Source: Muribaculaceae bacterium
GTDB lineage: Bacteria; Bacteroidota; Bacteroidia; Bacteroidales; Muribaculaceae
Direction: 5' to 3'
Assembly (NCBI GenBank): GCA_017451225.1
Contig: JAFSPZ010000010.1
Location: forward strand, 1 to 64,000
DNA length: 64,000 nucleotides
Under the pieces are notes generated by a model, which was given only the letters and a program-made list of their open reading frames with translations, had not been told where the DNA came from and ran no database searches. Made by a program: the position numbers and the translations under genes. Shown piece after piece: positions 60,297 through 64,000 of this stretch (position 1 is the first letter of the stretch; the number at the start of each line of letters is the position of its first letter).

Positions 60297-63200
60297 ATGA
60301 CAAACAACAAATTTATTGCCATTTTCATGCTGTGCATGAGCGTGGTTTTTATTACTAATGCCGCCCCTGTCACACTTGAGCAGGCAAAACAAGAAGCCGA
60401 ACAATTTGTGCTCAAGAACAAGAATGAGCAGCTAAAACTTAACGTGGCTAAGCGCGCAAGCAAGAAACTGAATGCCACAAGCAGCGATGCCGCATTCTAT
60501 GTGTTCAATGTTGGCAACAATCAGGGTTTCGTAATCGTCTCGGGCGATGACCGCACCAATCCCATTCTGGGTTACAGCGATGAAGGTTACTTTGATAACA
60601 ACAATGTGCCCTCCAACATGAAGGCATGGCTCGATGATTATGCTATGCAAATCTCACTACTCGACCTAGTAGAACCTTCAATGATCAAGAGCGTGATTGC
60701 AGCACCACGAACTAAAAATATAGTCGATACTCGCAACTCTATCGCGCCACTCATTACCACCAAGTGGGACCAGGCACGCCCTTACTGGAACAAATGCCCA
60801 CAGGTCCAGAACGAGGACGGCGAGTATGAGCCCTCCTACACTGGCTGCGTGGCAACCACCATGTCGCAGATAATGAAATATTACAATTATCCCGCACAGA
60901 CCACTCAGGTTATTCCTAGCTACCAATATGGCTACGGCACAGGAAACATGGGAGAGTATATCACCCAAACCACCGAAGACCTGCCCGTCACCACATTTGA
61001 CTGGGCACACATGCTCGATAGCTACAACGGCAGCGAGGACCAGGTTTATACCGACGCTGTGGCAACACTAATGCTCTATGTGGGCCATGCCGCTCACATG
61101 ACCTATGCTCTCACCGCTTCGGGCACTACCGACCCCTATATTCCAAAGGCTTTCAACAATTACTTTGACTACAACGCCCAGCTAGTTTATCGCAGCGACT
61201 ATGACCAGCAGACATGGGAAGATATGGTTTATCAGGAACTCGTTGCCGGCCGTCCCATGGTTTACAACGGTCGTGCAGGCAGTGGCGGCGGACACTCTTT
61301 TGTGTGCGACGGCTATGAGATGGGCGACTATTACCACATCAACTGGGGCTGGGGAGGCCTGGGCAACGGATACTTCCAGCTGGCAATCATGAATCCTCAC
61401 GCTGCCGGCATCGGTGCCTCGACCAGTGCCGAGGGCTACAACATCGACCAGACCGCCATCATTGGCATCACTCCTGGCTACAGTGGCCAAGGCCAAGTGA
61501 ATCATGTGCTCACCGTCTACAACATGTACTACTCAGGCAACCGTGAGTTAGAACGTGGCAGCAATGGCTTCTCGCTCTACAAGCGCCGCCAGGTGGTTGT
61601 GACCGCCGAGGACCATATCGATGACGGTACCAAGTATGCTCGCGGCATAGCCCTCTACGACAGCAACAACAACTTCGTGGAGATGATTGCAAGCATGACT
61701 TACTATTCAAGCGCTATCTCGGTTACCGACAAGTGGCCCGACAGCAACAGCTCGACCTATTACTACTTTGGCAAGAACATTTCTAACGGCACCTATAAGA
61801 TTGTGCCCGTATGCCAGGTGCAGGGCACCAGCGAATGGATTCCAATGCTTGAGAGCGACCGCTACTACATTGAGATGACTGTGAGCGGCAACACAGCGAC
61901 ACTGGTCGACCACCCGCTCAACGACCTCACTTCAACAAACTTTGAGTTCACTGGCGACCACAGGGTGGGCGCTGCCGAGCAATGCCATGTCACAGTTCAG
62001 AACAACAGCGACGACCGCTTCTCGGGCAAGCTCTTCCTCTATGTGAGCAACGAGCAGATTGACGAGTACGGCGAATACACCACAGTGGTCGAGGCCGAGA
62101 TTCCTGCCCATGGCAGCAAAGTTGTGACCTTCAACTTCACTCCACAAAATGCCGGCACCAAGACCGCACAACTGTCGCTCTACGACAGCAGCATGGGTGG
62201 CGGCAAGATTCCAGGCACCGGCAGCGTTACCATAGCAGCAGCTCCTGCTGTTGTGCCAATGGACCTTTCGGTGGTTATCGAAGCCACCAACGCCGTTGAC
62301 GGCATTATCTACGACACTCACGCACGTTTCAAGGTCGACGTCACCAACAATGCCGATGGCGAGTTCAACCGCTACTTGCTCGCTCCATTGTTCATCGTGG
62401 AGAATGGCTCGGGCACTATGGTAACTTACCAGCAGACCACCCTGCGCATTCCTGCACATGAGACAGTTACTCTGTACTATGACTTCGACAACCTCGCCTA
62501 CGGCTCGACCTATGCTCTTAACATTTATGGACGCAACGAGAACGAGCAGACGGTGAACCTGGTTGAGCCCGGACATTCTGTATACTATCAGGTGCAGCGC
62601 GGTCTCGTGACTTGGGACGGTACCAGCATGGTGGGCAACAGTGGTCCTGCCAGCGGCAACATCACAATTCCTGCCAATGCTCTCGCAGCGCGTCTCGAAG
62701 GCCTCGACATCACTAGCGTCACTCCAAGCGGCAACCCCAATACCATCTACTTCATTGGCGAGAACGAGAGTGTGCCTAACGGACTTGCTGGCTTGAACGT
62801 CGTTAAGGGCGCCACTGCACAAAGCATCGCCCTCAAGGATGGTTACGGCTACTTCATCCCACAGAGCTTCACCGCTCAGAGCATCACCTATGAGCGCACA
62901 TTCACCAAGGCTCGCCAAAACGGCGTTGCCGAGAACTGGAGCACCATCGTGTTGCCTTTCACTCCTGCCGCTTGCTCGGCAAGCAACGGCCTGTGGATTG
63001 AGCGCTTCGCTCAAGAAGAGAACGGCAAGGTGAAATTTGCCGAGGTGCAGAACATCGAGGCCAATGTGCCTTACATCATCTCAATTGACAAGACTGCTGG
63101 CCTCATCAACACTCCAATCACCTGGAGTGCAAGCAATGCATTGCTCAAGGCAGAGCCCATAGCCTACACCAGCGGTGACACCTATATGATGGCCGGCACA

Positions 63201-63542
63201 TTTGTTCAGCAGAGCCTTGAAAATATCTACAACGCTAATGCTGCAGGGGCAATGGCACAATGGGGCAATGGCACCATAGCTCCATTCCGAGCTTACTTCA
63301 AGGAGCTTATTGCTCTTGACAACCATGCCAACATCCTGTTCCCAGGCGAGGCACAGCAACAGCAAAGTATTCCTGGCGATGTGAATGGTGATGGACAGGT
63401 GACAAGTGCTGACATTACAGCTCTTTACAGCTTCATTCTCAACAGCGATGCCAGTGCAATAGTGAATGGAGATCAAGATGGAGATGGAAACATCACATCA
63501 AGTGACGTTACCACCGTCTATTCTATCCTTTTAGGTAATTGA
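60297..63542 (+). CDS. Secreted C10 (streptopain-like) cysteine protease with dockerin-like tail
   Basis: 1081 residues. Signal peptide ending TNAAP. A Spi/inhibitor-type propeptide (about 22-120: TLEQAKQEAEQFVLKN, FVIVSGDDRTNPILGYSD) precedes the C10 catalytic domain. Catalytic Cys is in YTGCVATTMSQIMKYY (about 184) and His in GGGHSFVCDGYE (about 333), followed by YHINWGWGGLGNGYF with its Trp. Several Ig-like beta domains fill residues 400-1020. The end is a dockerin-like pair (GDVNGDGQVTSADITALYS and GDQDGDGNITSSDVTTVYS). It is likely an autoprocessed extracellular protease. It is not homologous to the other dockerin-tailed proteins outside the tail. Confidence 0.88.
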   Translation: MTNNKFIAIFMLCMSVVFITNAAPVTLEQAKQEAEQFVLKNKNEQLKLNVAKRASKKLNATSSDAAFYVFNVGNNQGFVIVSGDDRTNPILGYSDEGYFDNNNVPSNMKAWLDDYAMQISLLDLVEPSMIKSVIAAPRTKNIVDTRNSIAPLITTKWDQARPYWNKCPQVQNEDGEYEPSYTGCVATTMSQIMKYYNYPAQTTQVIPSYQYGYGTGNMGEYITQTTEDLPVTTFDWAHMLDSYNGSEDQVYTDAVATLMLYVGHAAHMTYALTASGTTDPYIPKAFNNYFDYNAQLVYRSDYDQQTWEDMVYQELVAGRPMVYNGRAGSGGGHSFVCDGYEMGDYYHINWGWGGLGNGYFQLAIMNPHAAGIGASTSAEGYNIDQTAIIGITPGYSGQGQVNHVLTVYNMYYSGNRELERGSNGFSLYKRRQVVVTAEDHIDDGTKYARGIALYDSNNNFVEMIASMTYYSSAISVTDKWPDSNSSTYYYFGKNISNGTYKIVPVCQVQGTSEWIPMLESDRYYIEMTVSGNTATLVDHPLNDLTSTNFEFTGDHRVGAAEQCHVTVQNNSDDRFSGKLFLYVSNEQIDEYGEYTTVVEAEIPAHGSKVVTFNFTPQNAGTKTAQLSLYDSSMGGGKIPGTGSVTIAAAPAVVPMDLSVVIEATNAVDGIIYDTHARFKVDVTNNADGEFNRYLLAPLFIVENGSGTMVTYQQTTLRIPAHETVTLYYDFDNLAYGSTYALNIYGRNENEQTVNLVEPGHSVYYQVQRGLVTWDGTSMVGNSGPASGNITIPANALAARLEGLDITSVTPSGNPNTIYFIGENESVPNGLAGLNVVKGATAQSIALKDGYGYFIPQSFTAQSITYERTFTKARQNGVAENWSTIVLPFTPAACSASNGLWIERFAQEENGKVKFAEVQNIEANVPYIISIDKTAGLINTPITWSASNALLKAEPIAYTSGDTYMMAGTFVQQSLENIYNANAAGAMAQWGNGTIAPFRAYFKELIALDNHANILFPGEAQQQQSIPGDVNGDGQVTSADITALYSFILNSDASAIVNGDQDGDGNITSSDVTTVYSILLGN

Positions 63543-63562
63543 TTAATAACGTACTGAACTAT

Positions 63563-63597
63563 GAAGGCGCCTCTAAATGAGACGCCTTCTTTTTTTG
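63563..63597. terminator. Terminator between the protease and the convergent CapA-type gene
   Basis: GAAGGCG / CGCCTTC with a 13-base loop, followed by TTTTTTTG on the plus strand. Confidence 0.75.
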
Positions 63598-63623
63598 TTC
63601 CATATTGAAGGTTTAAAATATGC

Positions 63624-64000
63624 TTATTCCACCTCAGGAACGCAATTTTTAATGATAACAGGAATGGTATTAGCTTCGATGTCATGGGATGTGATGGTGA
63701 GCTGCACCATGCATGCGCGAGAATTGATGTCGCGTTGCTGATCAAAGATAAAATTTCCAATGCTGTAATAAATACTTTTTCCTTTATATCGCTCGATGCT
63801 TTGCATGGTGTGGGTGTGGTGACAGATGAGGCAATCGGCTCCGGCGTCAATGAGCTGATGTGCCTGACTAAGTTGCTGGACTGCTGGTCGCAGCATGTGC
63901 TCAGCTCCCCAATGCAAGCTCACGATGACACAGCAGCCTGGGTCATGAGCCTTGAGGTCTTTAACTCTGGCAACAAGACTATCGAAGCTTTCCTGGCTCA
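63624..64000 (-). CDS. CapA-family protein, C-terminal part (runs off the window)
   Basis: The frame is open to base 64000, so the gene begins outside. It shows CapA motifs CVIVSLHWGAEH, AGADCLICHHTHTMQ and YYSIGNFIFDQQR. It is more like ordinary CapA/PGA proteins than the three tandem copies at 18837-22604 (CHHTHT instead of YGHGPHV), so it is a different subfamily. The GTG at 63923 is internal, not a start. Confidence 0.8.
   Translation of the reverse strand, partial: SQESFDSLVARVKDLKAHDPGCCVIVSLHWGAEHMLRPAVQQLSQAHQLIDAGADCLICHHTHTMQSIERYKGKSIYYSIGNFIFDQQRDINSRACMVQLTITSHDIEANTIPVIIKNCVPEVE

Overview
The window is a piece of a Bacteroidota chromosome, order Bacteroidales, most like the gut Muribaculaceae/Prevotellaceae relatives (family-level placement is inference). 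The evidence is the recurring TAnnTTTG -7 promoter element with an upstream TTTG/TTG box about 20 bases away, secreted proteins with type-IX-like C-terminal tails, dockerin-like tails on unrelated secreted proteins, and gene families such as DUF3256, DUF4922, NamZ (DUF1343) and AmpG.

Region 1 (1-6290) looks like the end of an integrated mobile element. It holds a long gene-free, visibly GC-richer tract (about 300-2500) built from diverged repeats and hairpins that share one apical loop, then leftward genes for a DnaC-like ATPase, a winged-helix replication-type protein, an excisionase-like HTH protein and a gene apparently split by a frameshift. It stops at the 3' end of a tRNA-Lys gene, a classic attachment site. 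No integrase is in the window.

Region 2 (6290-18840) is core chromosome: ssb, a catalytically dead-looking ArgC homologue behind argR, a secreted GH13 amylase and a companion starch-binding protein (both with dockerin-like tails), an Lrp/AsnC regulator with an inositol-monophosphatase-family enzyme, a small dockerin-tailed secreted protein, mltG, and exonuclease VII (xseA/xseB).

Region 3 (18837-30482) continues the leftward nine-gene run iron-dehydrogenase, capA-like, small secreted protein, capA-like, capA-like, DUF3256, xseA, xseB, DUF2007. After it come a lipoprotein, miaB, initiator tRNA-Met, penicillin-binding protein 1A and class I fumarase.

Region 4 (30648-42139) holds two large secreted proteins of unknown role, a beta-propeller-like protein with a secreted amidase, a degenerate BadF-type kinase and an outer-membrane beta-barrel protein.

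Region 5 (42466-60117) is a 12-gene rightward cluster that reads as peptidoglycan salvage: amidase, two glycosyltransferases, a GalT/HIT-like DUF4922 protein, a SpoIID-like protein, AmpG permease, NamZ exo-muramidase, a D-lactate-dehydrogenase-type flavoprotein, a NagX/MurT-like membrane protein, a MurK-type amino-sugar kinase, MurQ etherase and an SGNH esterase. MurQ releases D-lactate, which the flavoprotein could oxidise, so the chemistry closes. The glycosyltransferase/DUF4922/SpoIID part is unexplained and is the best candidate here for an undescribed function.

Region 6 (60297-64000) has a C10 (streptopain-like) protease with a dockerin-like tail and the cut-off end of another CapA-type gene. 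No CRISPR array, rRNA or insertion sequence was seen.
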